From positions 1 through 17,690 of the forward strand of contig CANQYR010000009.1 in assembly GCA_947628125.1 (NCBI GenBank): DNA of 17,690 nucleotides, read 5' to 3'. This document shows positions 6,156 through 14,741 of this stretch, one piece after another (position 1 is the first letter of the stretch; every line of letters begins with the position of its first letter). Made by a program: the position numbers and the translations under genes. The notes beneath the pieces were generated by a model. It searched no databases and was not told the DNA's origin. It saw only the letters and a program-made list of their open reading frames with translations. The DNA comes from an uncultured Bacilli bacterium (lineage in GTDB: Bacteria > Bacillota_I > Bacilli_A > RF39 > UBA660).

Positions 6156-7122
6156 TAAAAAAATAAATGGCATATACATCAAAGATGCCTTCACCTTAGC
6201 AGGCGAAAAAGAAAGTATGGCATCCAAAGATAATTATGACATCATCATAAACGATTATTACTATCATGAAAAAACCTTTGAACAAGCCGAAATAAAAATG
6301 CAAAAAGTCGTCATAGATAACTTAATGCGTCAAAATAAACTAACCAGCAAAGATATATCCTTCTTAGTCTCATCTGACTTATCTAATCAAATAGCCGTCT
6401 CATCAATAACAGCTAGCTACTACAACATTCCTTTTCTAGGCGTATACTCCGCCTGTGCAAGCTTCATTGAAAGCCTAATAATTGCCAGTGAATTTTTAAT
6501 TTCAAAAAGAAAAGGCTACGCCATATGCGTTACATCATCACATAACTTACACGCCGAAAAACAATTCCGTTTTCCCATTGAATATGGCGCCCCAAAGCCA
6601 AAAACAACAACCCTAACCGCTACAGGCGCGGCAAGTTTATTACTAACTAAAGAAGAAACCAACATCAAACTAGAATCCTATACAATTGGTAAAGCAGTAG
6701 ACATGGGTATTAAAGATGCCACCAACATGGGTGCTGTGATGGCTCCTGCCGCCGCAAATGTTTTAATGGAGCACTTAAGTGATACCCAAAGAGATCCTAG
6801 TTACTACGACATAATAATAACTGGTGATCTAGGATCTGTCGGCTCCAAAATATTTAAAGAATATTTAAAACGAAGTCAAAACATAATTTTAAAAAACCAC
6901 TTAGATGCTGGCAAAGAACTATACCTTAAAAGCCAAAACGCATTTTCTGGAGCCTCAGGACCCGTAACCTTACCATTATATTTTTTAAACCGCATATTAA
7001 AACAAAAAAAATATCAAAAAATTCTTCTCATCGCGACCGGTTCTTTACATAACCCTTTATTTGTCAACCAAAAAATGAGCATCCCATCTATTGCCCATGC
7101 CCTAAGTTTGGAGGTGAAATAA
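6148..7122 (+). CDS. spoVAD: Stage V sporulation protein AD (SpoVAD)
   Basis: A 324-residue protein with a thiolase/ketosynthase-like fold. SpoVAD binds dipicolinic acid in Bacillus and lies on the outer face of the spore inner membrane. The Cys of YSACASF (C103) sits where thiolases hold their nucleophile. TATGAASLLL, ATNMGAVMAPAA, GDLGSVGSKI and SGASGPVTLPL match the family. The length is slightly short of the Bacillus protein (about 338) but both ends look complete. Start and stop overlap the neighbouring spoVA genes (8 and 1 base), so translation is coupled. Confidence 0.94.
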   Translation: MASKKINGIYIKDAFTLAGEKESMASKDNYDIIINDYYYHEKTFEQAEIKMQKVVIDNLMRQNKLTSKDISFLVSSDLSNQIAVSSITASYYNIPFLGVYSACASFIESLIIASEFLISKRKGYAICVTSSHNLHAEKQFRFPIEYGAPKPKTTTLTATGAASLLLTKEETNIKLESYTIGKAVDMGIKDATNMGAVMAPAAANVLMEHLSDTQRDPSYYDIIITGDLGSVGSKIFKEYLKRSQNIILKNHLDAGKELYLKSQNAFSGASGPVTLPLYFLNRILKQKKYQKILLIATGSLHNPLFVNQKMSIPSIAHALSLEVK

Positions 7123-7472
7123 TGATATATCTAAACGCCTTTTTACTAGGGGGCTTTATCTGCCTATTAGGTGAGATTATACTAGACAACACCAAACTAA
7201 CACCAGGTCATATAACTAGTATATTCACAGTCCTTGGAGCCTTACTATCATTTTTAAACATCTATCCCATGCTAATTGAAAAATCAGGAGCTGGAGCCAC
7301 CATGATGATCTCTAACTTTGGTAACCTTTTATACGAAGGAGCCATCACCGGTTATAAAAACATGGGAATAATAGGCCTTGCTTCAGGCTTACTAACCAAA
7401 TGTAGCCTAGCTATAACATCAGCTGTCATCTTTGCCTTTATCTTTGCCCTAATAATGAAACCAAAAGATTGA
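7122..7472 (+). CDS. spoVAE: Stage V sporulation protein AE (SpoVAEb)
   Basis: A 116-residue membrane protein with about three to four hydrophobic segments and the family stretches LGGFICLLGEIILD..LTPGHI and EKSGAGATMMISNFGNLL. It forms the SpoVA dipicolinate channel with SpoVAC. The ATG overlaps the spoVAD stop (TAATG) and is served by GGAGGTGA. With C, D and Eb only, the operon is the minimal SpoVA set; spoVAA, AB, AEa and AF are not here. The TGA stop shows that TGA is not read as Trp. Confidence 0.92.
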   Translation: MIYLNAFLLGGFICLLGEIILDNTKLTPGHITSIFTVLGALLSFLNIYPMLIEKSGAGATMMISNFGNLLYEGAITGYKNMGIIGLASGLLTKCSLAITSAVIFAFIFALIMKPKD

Positions 7473-7501
7473 AAATAAAAGCTTTTTCATCTTTTTTTTT
7501 T
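7463..7501 (+). terminator. Terminator of the spoVA operon, overlapping the stop codon
   Basis: AAAAGAT (7463-7469) pairs with ATCTTTT (7489-7495), and GAAAA (7471-7475) pairs with TTTTC (7484-7488). One T bulges out and the loop is eight bases. A T-tract continues to 7501. Confidence 0.8.
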
Positions 7502-7511
7502 GCGTATTTTT

Positions 7512-7520
7512 TGATACAAT
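7512..7520 (+). promoter_or_regulatory. Possible extended -10 promoter before the 7549 gene
   Basis: TGATACAAT fits TGnTATAAT with one mismatch. No good -35 is present: the expected place is a T-run. The start would be near 7527, giving a leader of about 22 bases before the ATG at 7549. Confidence 0.4.
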
Positions 7521-7548
7521 TAAAAAGAATAAATAAAGGGTGAAGAAA

Positions 7549-8484
7549 ATGAAAAAGAAAAAAAATAAAATTGAAAAAGTACCAATAGCTAATACTGAAC
7601 TTTCACCAACTACCATAGGTGCGATAAACGAAAATGAAAGTGGCTTAAAATCAGTCATCATCATCTTTTCACTATTAATAGTGATTATTTTCGTCTTGCC
7701 ATACGTTATGAGCTGGTTTGAAAAAGAACAAACCCCAAATCCTACGCCGCAAGTAACCGTGCCAAGTCAAAATCAAGAACCAGAACAACAAGAGGAGAAA
7801 GTAGAAAACTACTTAAGCTTAAATGAACAAATAAAAGAAAGTTTAAATAACTGCAATTATAACGTCACAGCTAACGAACAAAACTTAAGCATCAATATTA
7901 CTAATGTCAATGCGGATGCAAATATCTTAATAAATAAACCAACCTTTATCGAGCTATATACCGAAGATAAAACCCTCATCAAAAGAATTATGCTGCCTAA
8001 AGAAATGCTAGAAAAAAATAAAAGCACTACCTATACTTATGATATTACTGGCCAAGAAGCCTACATCATGCTAAAAAGCCCAGCCAAAGAAGATTATCCG
8101 CAAGTAAATATTGTGTCTATAAACCAAAATAAAGAACCATTTTTAACATGTACCAAAGATAATGAAACCTTAACCTATATCTTTCAAACCCAAAATAACG
8201 AATACTATTTAACCAAAATAGTTGACTCTTTAAAAATAACTAGTGTAACAGAAGAAACAATAAATAACTATGAAAACATCGCCTCAATTTATAACACCAT
8301 CGAAGGAGTACAGGCGCAACTTAACCAAGAAAATGGCCTAGACTTTACCACAACCTTAGACTTAAACAAATTAAACTTTGAAACAGCTTCAAAAAGCTTA
8401 AACAATGAAGCTTACTATGCCAAAGACACCATTGCTAAAGTAATTAATTTTGAAATGGAATCAAATGACTATATCTGTAACTAA
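7549..8484 (+). CDS. Membrane-anchored extracellular protein of unknown function, upstream of scpAB
   Basis: A 311-residue protein. The ATG at 7549 is chosen with GGGTGA as its ribosome site; a GTG nine bases earlier would use up that site. A basic Lys-rich start and about 30 polar residues precede one membrane segment (about 34-55). A Pro/Gln/Glu-rich linker follows (about 60-85), then about 225 residues predicted outside the cell. These contain three Cys (NNCNYNV, LTCTKDN and a near-terminal YIC). The part from about residue 200 is faintly like YehR/DUF1307-type lipoproteins, but there is no lipobox and the likeness is weak. It lies 15 bases upstream of scpA and may be co-transcribed with it. 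Confidence 0.7.
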   Translation: MKKKKNKIEKVPIANTELSPTTIGAINENESGLKSVIIIFSLLIVIIFVLPYVMSWFEKEQTPNPTPQVTVPSQNQEPEQQEEKVENYLSLNEQIKESLNNCNYNVTANEQNLSINITNVNADANILINKPTFIELYTEDKTLIKRIMLPKEMLEKNKSTTYTYDITGQEAYIMLKSPAKEDYPQVNIVSINQNKEPFLTCTKDNETLTYIFQTQNNEYYLTKIVDSLKITSVTEETINNYENIASIYNTIEGVQAQLNQENGLDFTTTLDLNKLNFETASKSLNNEAYYAKDTIAKVINFEMESNDYICN

Positions 8485-8499
8485 AAGGAGGTAAAAAAA

Positions 8500-9222
8500 A
8501 TGGACTTTTTACTATCTATAGACAACTTTGAAGGCCCTATGGACCTTTTACTTCATCTTGTAAAAGAAACCAAATTAGACATAATTGATATCAAAATGAG
8601 TGAAATAATAGATAGTTATTTAGCCTATATTCATAACTTAAAAAATCTAAACATCGATGTATCTTCATCCTTTCTTGTTATGGCATCAAGCCTAATTCAT
8701 ATCAAAAGTAAAAAATTAATTGGCAAAACAAATGAAGAAGATGAAGAGGATGAATTTTCTATCACCTCCGAAGAAGACTTAAAAAACAAAATAATTGCCT
8801 ATGAACAATATAAAAACTTAACATCATCCTTTCAAGAATTAGAAGAAAAAAGAATGCAAGTCTATACCAAATTACCCGAAAATTTAAAAAATTACCAACC
8901 CGATTATGAATTAACAAACACCCAAAATTTAAATGCCCAAAGCCTTGGCACATTAATGGAAGAAATACTAAAACAATTAAAAAATAAAGAACCTAAAGAA
9001 ACAAGAATAACTAAAAAAGAAATAAGCATTGAAAGTAGGAAAATATGGATTAGAAAAAAACTAGAAAATCAAGAAAAATGTGAATTTTCCACCCTTTTTG
9101 AAGAACCAAGTAAACCCTGCATCATCGCCACATTACTAGCCATTTTAATAATGAGCAAAGAAAACACAATAAAACTAACTCAAGAAAAACTATTTGACCT
9201 AATATGGATATGGAGGATGTAA
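8500..9222 (+). CDS. scpA: Segregation and condensation protein A (ScpA kleisin)
   Basis: A 240-residue kleisin that bridges SMC heads and binds ScpB in the bacterial condensin, needed for chromosome compaction and origin segregation. The family opening is clear (IDNFEGPMDLLLHLVKETKLDI, then VMASSLIHIKSKKL). An acidic stretch (EEDEEDEF) follows, and the C-terminal winged-helix end contains ATLLAILIMSKENTIKLTQ. The length is close to the 250 usual in Bacillus. A strong AAAGGAGGT lies before the ATG. The stop codon is one base before scpB. Confidence 0.95.
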   Translation: MDFLLSIDNFEGPMDLLLHLVKETKLDIIDIKMSEIIDSYLAYIHNLKNLNIDVSSSFLVMASSLIHIKSKKLIGKTNEEDEEDEFSITSEEDLKNKIIAYEQYKNLTSSFQELEEKRMQVYTKLPENLKNYQPDYELTNTQNLNAQSLGTLMEEILKQLKNKEPKETRITKKEISIESRKIWIRKKLENQEKCEFSTLFEEPSKPCIIATLLAILIMSKENTIKLTQEKLFDLIWIWRM

Positions 9223-9223
9223 A

Positions 9224-9778
9224 ATGAACTTACTAGCTGTTTTAGAAGGTTTACTTTTCGTGCAAGGTGATGAAGGAGTAACCCTAGAAGAAATATGTAA
9301 CATCTTAGAAATAGAGCCACCTAAAGCCAAAGAACTACTTTTACAATTAAAAAAATCATATGAAAATAAAGATCGAGGCCTTAGAATTAGGTATCTAGGA
9401 AACGCCTTTAAACTTAGCACCAAAGAAGAACACCGCATGTATTATCAAAAATTATGCCTAAAAGAAAAAACTGACACCTTATCAAGAAGTGCCCTAGAAG
9501 TATTAACTATAATTGCTTATAACGAGCCCATAACCAAAGCCGAAATAGACTCATATCGAGGCGTCTCATCTGATTATGTCGTTCGTAAATTACTAGCTAA
9601 AAATTTAATTAAAGAAGCTGGCAAAAGCACCATGCCAGGCCGGCCTAATCTATATAAAACCACCCATGAATTTTTAGACTACTTTGGCATGGCTTCATTA
9701 GAAGACTTACCAAAAATTAGCCTTTCAAATGATGAAGGTGATGGTGATCTATTCACATCCATTTACAAAGAAACATAA
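9224..9778 (+). CDS. scpB: Segregation and condensation protein B (ScpB)
   Basis: A 184-residue protein of two winged-helix domains that dimerises and binds ScpA in the SMC complex. Family motifs include LEGLLFVQGDEGVTLEEI at the start, and in the second domain SRSALEVLTIIAYNEPITKAEID..RGVSSDYVVRKLL and GRPNLYKTTHEFLDYFG. GGAGG inside the end of scpA serves its ATG, so the pair is translationally coupled. It is slightly shorter than Bacillus ScpB (197), with a short acidic tail. The lemA promoter begins at its stop codon. Confidence 0.95.
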   Translation: MNLLAVLEGLLFVQGDEGVTLEEICNILEIEPPKAKELLLQLKKSYENKDRGLRIRYLGNAFKLSTKEEHRMYYQKLCLKEKTDTLSRSALEVLTIIAYNEPITKAEIDSYRGVSSDYVVRKLLAKNLIKEAGKSTMPGRPNLYKTTHEFLDYFGMASLEDLPKISLSNDEGDGDLFTSIYKET

Positions 9779-9807
9779 TTGCCATTTTTTTAAAGATATG
9801 ATAATAT
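9779..9807 (+). promoter_or_regulatory. Promoter of lemA
   Basis: TTGCCA (9779-9784) is 17 bases from TAATAT (9802-9807), which is preceded by TGA to give an extended -10. The -35 starts directly after the scpB stop. No clear scpB terminator is present, so read-through is also possible. Confidence 0.6.
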
Positions 9808-9826
9808 AATTACAAGGAGGTAACCT

Positions 9827-10381
9827 ATGCAAATAGCATTAATCATTATTATCGCAGTAGTTGCTTTATTAGTAATATTTTTCTTTGCAACATACAATAA
9901 TTTAGTCGTTTTAAGAAACAGAGTAAAAGACCAGTGGAGCCAAATCGATGTTCAATTAAAAAGACGTTTTGACTTAATACCTAACTTGGTAAACACCGTC
10001 AAAGGCTATGCTAAACATGAAAAAGAAACATTAGAAGAAGTAATAGAAGCTAGAAATAGCTACACAACTGCCGTTACACCTAAAGATAAAATGGACGCTA
10101 ATGACGCCTTAACAAACGCTATCTCTAAATTATTTGCCCTGCAAGAAAATTATCCTGACCTTAAAGCAAATACTAATTTTATAGAATTGCAAAAAGAATT
10201 ACAAGACACTGAAAACAAAATAGCCATGGCAAGACAATTCTATAATGATACCGTTTTAACATACAATAACAAAGTTGAAATGGTTCCAAGTAATATTGTA
10301 GCTAAATTATTTCACTTTCAAAAAGAAGAATTTTTTAAAATTGAAGAACAAGCTCGCGAAAATGTTAAAGTTGAATTTTAA
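9827..10381 (+). CDS. lemA: LemA family membrane protein
   Basis: A 184-residue LemA protein. One N-terminal membrane helix (about 3-22) is followed by the family signature [20 protein letters not shown] and then the [16 protein letters not shown] stretch. The rest is a helical coil with [11 protein letters not shown] and, near the end, [14 protein letters not shown], both typical. It is full length. The biochemical role of LemA is not settled. It very often sits beside a DUF2207 or TPM-domain protein, as here (39 bases upstream), which suggests a joint envelope function. AAGGAGGT precedes the ATG by five bases. Confidence 0.93.
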   Translation: MQIALIIIIAVVALLVIFFFATYNNLVVLRNRVKDQWSQIDVQLKRRFDLIPNLVNTVKGYAKHEKETLEEVIEARNSYTTAVTPKDKMDANDALTNAISKLFALQENYPDLKANTNFIELQKELQDTENKIAMARQFYNDTVLTYNNKVEMVPSNIVAKLFHFQKEEFFKIEEQARENVKVEF

Positions 10382-10407
10382 GGCTTACATATGTAAGCTT
10401 TATTTTT
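10381..10407 (+). terminator. Palindrome with T-tract between lemA and the DUF2207 gene (attenuator)
   Basis: GCTTACAT and ATGTAAGC make a 16-base perfect palindrome (10383-10398), extended by an A/T pair and a G/U pair each side, followed by TTTATTTTT. It starts at the lemA stop. Because the next gene lacks an obvious promoter of its own, partial termination could set the LemA to DUF2207 ratio. Confidence 0.65.
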
Positions 10408-10420
10408 ATAAGGAGGAAAA

Positions 10421-12268
10421 ATGAAAAAATACATACTCTTAATATTCCTTTTTTTATTTCCCATAAATGCCAAAGCCCTCGTAAACTATGACATAACTGA
10501 CTACTTAATTGATGCTAGTATCACCGAAGAAGGGGACATAAATATTAAAGAACTAATCGTTTTAGATGGTAAATTCCATGGCTACATAAGAGACATAGTC
10601 TACAAAAATAGTGCCCTGCAAACTAATGGGGATTTTAATAATAACGACATCTACAACGCCAAAGGATTAAAAAACGTCAAAGTATATGCGAAAGAACTCG
10701 AACAAGAAGTATCATTTCAAACCTTTGATGAACTGTTTTATCCCCTAAAAAAAGTATACTATGAAAGCGAAGCCCAAAATAAAGACTATGTTGAACAAAG
10801 CATAACTAATGGCAAAAGCTATAAAATGTACTATGAAGGCCAAAACACATCAATAGCTTATTTACTTACATACACAATTGAAAAAGCCGTTGTCATTCAT
10901 AAGGACATTGCCGAATTATACTGGACATTTATTGGCAATGATTTTGACGATGAAATCCATAACTTGCAAATAAAAGTTCATTTACCAGGTAAAGATGATG
11001 ATTACCGCCTTTGGGCCCATGGCGACATCACCGGCATCGCTGAAAAAATAGATGATGAAAGCTTACTTGCCACCATGAAATCTTTACCTAAAAATAGCCC
11101 AGTTGACCTACGTATTGCCTTTAATAAAGACCTTATAACTAATCAAACTTACTTAAATAAAACAAATGAAGAAGCTTTGCCCAAAATATTAGAAGTTGAA
11201 ACCAAAAGAGCGGAATTAACCGAAAATGAAATCCGCAAAGCCAAAATAATCTATAACATCATGGCCACTGTCTCAACCATTTTTGGCTTAATATTAATTG
11301 GTTGGTGGATCTATGTCTATATTAAATACGACAAAGAATATAAAAGCGACTTTAATGCTCAATACTACCGTGAATTTATCGAAGACTACAGTGTGGAAGT
11401 AATTGACTATTTAATGAAAGGAACGATAACATCTAATGCCATGTCCGCCTCTATATTAAACCTTATTTACAAAAAAAATATCAAAGTCGAACAACTAAAA
11501 AATAAAAATGAATACCAATTTACATTAATAAATAAAGAAAACTTAACCAACAACGAAGAATTACTTTGCGACTTTCTTTTTGAAACAGTAGGTAATAATA
11601 ATACCTTTACAACTAAACAACTAGATACCTATGCCAAAGGATCTAGTACCTATAATTACTTCCAAACTAAATACAATAGCTGGCAAAATTGTGTCCGAAA
11701 AGAAGCTGAAAATTGCCATTTCTATGAAAAAAATGGCATACCAATTGTAAGTGGCATATTTTTCTTGCTAATTGCTTTACTAATTAGTACTATTATTTAT
11801 TATTATCATGTTGATTATTTCCTTGGCTATATCATTTTTCCAGCGAGCCTTATTTATTTACTATATGCCTTAATGATCAAAAAACGAACCAAAAAAGGTA
11901 ATGAAGATTATAGACGCTGGAATGCCTTTAAACGCTTCTTAAAAGACTTCGGTAGCTTTGAAACCAAAGAATTACCCCAAATCGTTTTATGGGAAAAATA
12001 CCTAGTTTATGCTGCCGTTTTTGGCCTAACCAAAGAAGTATCCAAAGCCATGAATACCAAAATAGCTGAATATAAAGATCTAGACTATAACTACTTTATT
12101 GATTTTCATATAGCTAGTCATGTAAGCAGTGCCATAACAAGTTCCGTAAATAGTGCAAATGTTGCATCTCAAAGAAACGGCGTTGGCTCAAATGGCCAAG
12201 GCTTTGGTGGGGGCTTTTCTAGTGGTTCTGGCTTTGGCGGTGGTGGCGGCGGTGGCCGTGGTTTCTAA
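10421..12268 (+). CDS. DUF2207 family membrane protein
   Basis: A 615-residue protein. Residues 1-19 are a signal peptide ending NAKA. An extracytoplasmic domain (about 20-275) follows, with the DUF2207 opening YDITDYLIDASITEEGDINIKE. Membrane segments are seen at about 277-301, 440-462 and 465-486. The region between the first and second is a cytoplasmic-type domain with a winged-helix feel (TITSNAMSASILNLIYKKNIKV). The conserved RRWNAFKRFLKDFGSF and LPQIVLWEKYLVYAAVFGLTKEV follow. The end is a Gly/Ser-rich tail (FGGGFSSGSGFGGGGGGG) typical of the family. It pairs with lemA upstream. Its function is unknown; an envelope role is inferred. AAGGAGG precedes the ATG. Confidence 0.92.
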   Translation: MKKYILLIFLFLFPINAKALVNYDITDYLIDASITEEGDINIKELIVLDGKFHGYIRDIVYKNSALQTNGDFNNNDIYNAKGLKNVKVYAKELEQEVSFQTFDELFYPLKKVYYESEAQNKDYVEQSITNGKSYKMYYEGQNTSIAYLLTYTIEKAVVIHKDIAELYWTFIGNDFDDEIHNLQIKVHLPGKDDDYRLWAHGDITGIAEKIDDESLLATMKSLPKNSPVDLRIAFNKDLITNQTYLNKTNEEALPKILEVETKRAELTENEIRKAKIIYNIMATVSTIFGLILIGWWIYVYIKYDKEYKSDFNAQYYREFIEDYSVEVIDYLMKGTITSNAMSASILNLIYKKNIKVEQLKNKNEYQFTLINKENLTNNEELLCDFLFETVGNNNTFTTKQLDTYAKGSSTYNYFQTKYNSWQNCVRKEAENCHFYEKNGIPIVSGIFFLLIALLISTIIYYYHVDYFLGYIIFPASLIYLLYALMIKKRTKKGNEDYRRWNAFKRFLKDFGSFETKELPQIVLWEKYLVYAAVFGLTKEVSKAMNTKIAEYKDLDYNYFIDFHIASHVSSAITSSVNSANVASQRNGVGSNGQGFGGGFSSGSGFGGGGGGGRGF

Positions 12269-12273
12269 CAAAA

Positions 12274-12292
12274 TTTGCTAAAATATAGCAAA
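12274..12292. terminator. Hairpin after the DUF2207 gene, weak terminator
   Basis: TTTGCTA (12274-12280) pairs with TAGCAAA (12286-12292) around AAATA. On the + strand it is followed by AGTTATT rather than a T-tract. Read on the - strand it is followed by TTTTGTT, a better fit, yet no - strand gene is seen. Confidence 0.4.
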
Positions 12293-12323
12293 AGTTATTC
12301 TATGAAAGCAAAACATAAAAGTT

Positions 12324-12329
12324 TATAAT
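12324..12329 (+). promoter_or_regulatory. Possible -10 for the 12352 gene
   Basis: A consensus TATAAT lies 22 bases before the ATG, with AAAGGAG (12338-12344) between. No convincing -35 sits at 16-18 bases upstream, so this is a weak assignment. Confidence 0.4.
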
Positions 12330-12351
12330 ACTTGTCTAAAGGAGTAATTAT

Positions 12352-12720
12352 ATGAAAGACAAGTATTTTTATTATGATATTTTAAGACATTTATTTACCT
12401 TAAAATATGAAATCAAAGACTATACCATTAATGGGGAATACCTTGAAATGCGTTTAACAAATAAAGAATATTATAAATACTATTTTTTATTAAAAACTAA
12501 ACTAAAAGATAAAGTTAAACCACTTTCTAATCAAAAATTATTACTAAATATCTTAAACTATTGCCTATATAGTGTTGAACTTAAGAAAAACGGCTATGAA
12601 ATAATCTATAAAGAAATAGCATCTTGTTTTCACCCAGCTGACAAAAATTCCTTAACCAAAGAAGAATATGATCTATTTTATGGTATTAAAGCTCAAAAAA
12701 TATTAAAAAAGAATAAGTAA
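12352..12720 (+). CDS. Small hypothetical protein
   Basis: A 122-residue soluble, basic, Tyr- and Lys-rich protein that I do not recognise. AAAGGAG lies seven bases before the ATG. Aromatic residues are frequent (YFYYDILRHLF, EYYKYYFLLK), followed by a helical stretch (LLLNILNYCLYSVELK). The C-terminus is basic (KAQKILKKNK). There is no membrane segment, signal or catalytic motif. It is 33 bases upstream of the penicillin-binding protein gene with no terminator between, so it may share that transcript. Codon use matches its neighbours, which supports a real gene. Confidence 0.65.
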   Translation: MKDKYFYYDILRHLFTLKYEIKDYTINGEYLEMRLTNKEYYKYYFLLKTKLKDKVKPLSNQKLLLNILNYCLYSVELKKNGYEIIYKEIASCFHPADKNSLTKEEYDLFYGIKAQKILKKNK

Positions 12721-12753
12721 AAATAAAAAGCATAAAATTCTTTAGGTGATAAC

Positions 12754-14658
12754 ATGTTCTTTAACGAAATACACACGCGAATTAGAATTAGCTTTCTCTT
12801 TGTCATCTGTTTATTCATAATCATTATCCTAAGGGTTTTTTACATTCAAGTTTTTTCCTATGAAAAACTAAACCAATTGGCGGAAGATTTATGGAGTAGA
12901 AAACTACCCATAGGCGCTGATAGGGGTCAAATATTAGATCGAAACGGCAAAATTTTAGCGACCAATATAACAACCACTAGTCTCGTTTTAATACCAAGCC
13001 AAATAAAAAAACCTGAAGAAGTCGCAACCAAACTAAGTGAAATTTTAAACACTGACTATGATTCTATGCTAAAACACGTCACTAAAAAAACAAGCATCGA
13101 AAGAGTCCATCCCGAAGGAAGAAGACTATCTTATGAAATAGCCTCCCAAATTAACGACTTAAACTTTGATGGTGTGTATCTAGTTAAAGAAAGTAAACGT
13201 TACTACCCATATGGTTCCTTATTAAGTCATGTTCTAGGTTACGTTGGCATCGATAATCAAGGCTTAAGTGGTCTTGAATTAACATACGATGAATATTTAA
13301 CTGGAACAGATGGGGCTATTAAATATTTCTCAGACGGTAAAGGTAATCGCCTAGAACTAACCGAAATCTATGAAAAACCTCAAAATGGCATCAACATTTC
13401 TCTGACAATAGACTTAGACCTTCAACAAGCAGCCGAAAGAGAATTAGATAACGTTGTAAGTAAATATAGTCCCGAACACGCGATGATTATGGCCATGGAT
13501 CCTAATACAGGCGAAATCCTAGCCATGGCCTCAAGACCTAACTTTGACCCGAATAACTACCAAAATTATGATAATGAAACTATCAATAGAAACCTTCCTA
13601 TCTGGATGACCTATGAACCAGGATCAACATTTAAAATCATGACCTTATCGGCAACCGTTGAAGAACAAACCGTCAACTTATTTACGGACCATTTTTATGA
13701 TGGCGGTTCAATTAATGTTGATGGTGCGACCATCCATTGCTGGAAATCAGGTGGCCATAAAGACCAAACCTATCTTCAAGTTGTAGAAAATTCTTGTAAC
13801 CCTGGCTTTGTTTCTTTAGGTCAAAAACTTGGCACCGAAAAATTAATGCAATACATAAATAACTTTGGCTTTGGAAAGAAAACCGGCGTTGATTTAAATG
13901 GTGAAAGTAGTGGCATATTATTTAAACCAAGTGCCATGGGCCCAGTTGAACTTGCTACCACCGCTTTTGGTCAAGGAATATCCGTAACTCCAATACAGCA
14001 AATCACCGCCGTAAGTGCTGCCATAAATGGTGGTAAATTATATACTCCTTATTTAGTAAAACAAATGCTTGAACCCCAAACCAATTCCTTAATTAAAAAT
14101 AACGAACCAGTCTTAAAAAGAACTATCATTAAAGAAGAATCATCAAAATTAATAAGATATGCTCTAGAAAGCGTCGTTGCCAATGGATCCGGCCGCAACG
14201 CCTACATCGAAAATTATCGCATCGGTGGTAAAACCGGAACTGCCCAAAAAGTGGAAAATGGCCACTATATGTCCGGTAATTATATCGTATCCTTTATGGG
14301 TTTCATGCCCGCTGATGATCCTAAAATTGTTGTCTATGTTGCCATTGATCATCCCCTTGGCATCACCCAATATGGAGGCACAGTTGCCGCGCCCGTTGCC
14401 AAAAAAATATTACAAGCCGCCATTGATATATACGATTTTAAAGAAAGTAAAGAAACGATGCCTAAAGAATATAATTGGTTAGATCAAAAATATGTTGTCA
14501 CGCCAAATGTCACCGGCTTAAGTAAAGAAGAAGCCAAAAAAGCTTTGAAAGGTTTTAAAATTGAATATGCATCAAGTGGCAACAAAGTCATATATCAGTC
14601 ACCCAAAGAAGGAACATACATCAAAGAAGGAGGAACCATCCAAATTATGCTTGGATAA
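12754..14658 (+). CDS. Class B penicillin-binding protein, FtsI/SpoVD type, with one PASTA domain
   Basis: A 634-residue peptidoglycan transpeptidase that cross-links stem peptides outside the membrane. An N-terminal membrane helix (about 11-31) precedes the dimerisation domain with GADRGQILDRNGKILA. The catalytic motifs are S291-TFK (EPGSTFK), S347-C-N (ENSCNP) and K493-TG (GGKTGTAQ). A single C-terminal PASTA repeat (about 575-634) starts at PNVTGLSKEEA. SpoVD of Bacillus has one PASTA and PBP2B has two, so by architecture it is SpoVD-like. In a small genome, though, it may be the only division enzyme, so no symbol is given. AGGTGA precedes the ATG by four bases. mraY follows 83 bases later; murE and murF, common neighbours, are missing. 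Confidence 0.93.
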   Translation: MFFNEIHTRIRISFLFVICLFIIIILRVFYIQVFSYEKLNQLAEDLWSRKLPIGADRGQILDRNGKILATNITTTSLVLIPSQIKKPEEVATKLSEILNTDYDSMLKHVTKKTSIERVHPEGRRLSYEIASQINDLNFDGVYLVKESKRYYPYGSLLSHVLGYVGIDNQGLSGLELTYDEYLTGTDGAIKYFSDGKGNRLELTEIYEKPQNGINISLTIDLDLQQAAERELDNVVSKYSPEHAMIMAMDPNTGEILAMASRPNFDPNNYQNYDNETINRNLPIWMTYEPGSTFKIMTLSATVEEQTVNLFTDHFYDGGSINVDGATIHCWKSGGHKDQTYLQVVENSCNPGFVSLGQKLGTEKLMQYINNFGFGKKTGVDLNGESSGILFKPSAMGPVELATTAFGQGISVTPIQQITAVSAAINGGKLYTPYLVKQMLEPQTNSLIKNNEPVLKRTIIKEESSKLIRYALESVVANGSGRNAYIENYRIGGKTGTAQKVENGHYMSGNYIVSFMGFMPADDPKIVVYVAIDHPLGITQYGGTVAAPVAKKILQAAIDIYDFKESKETMPKEYNWLDQKYVVTPNVTGLSKEEAKKALKGFKIEYASSGNKVIYQSPKEGTYIKEGGTIQIMLG

Positions 14659-14713
14659 TGTCTATAAAACGTCAAAGAATAGCCTGCTTTCTCTAAAAAA
14701 ACCAAAAATAGTG

Positions 14714-14719
14714 TATAAT
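14714..14719 (+). promoter_or_regulatory. -10 element before mraY
   Basis: A consensus TATAAT is preceded by GTG, with the start expected near 14726 just before GAGGTGA. No good -35 is present 16-18 bases upstream. No terminator follows the penicillin-binding protein gene, so mraY may be expressed both by read-through and from here. Confidence 0.5.
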
Positions 14720-14741
14720 ATGATTACGAGGTGAAGAAGTT

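Noticed and set aside
12180..12268. Gly-rich repeat at the end of the DUF2207 gene as an unusual feature
   Set aside because: Gly/Ser-rich tails of this kind are typical of the family.
12711..12738. Possible sigma-E promoter (CATAAAAT) before the penicillin-binding protein gene
   Set aside because: The -35 is poor, the spacing is off, and the start would fall inside the ribosome site. A SpoVD-like role makes it tempting but the pattern is too weak.
14177..14482. A 101-residue reading frame inside the penicillin-binding protein gene
   Set aside because: It is a shadow in another frame, across the KTG motif region of a well-supported enzyme. No ribosome site precedes it.
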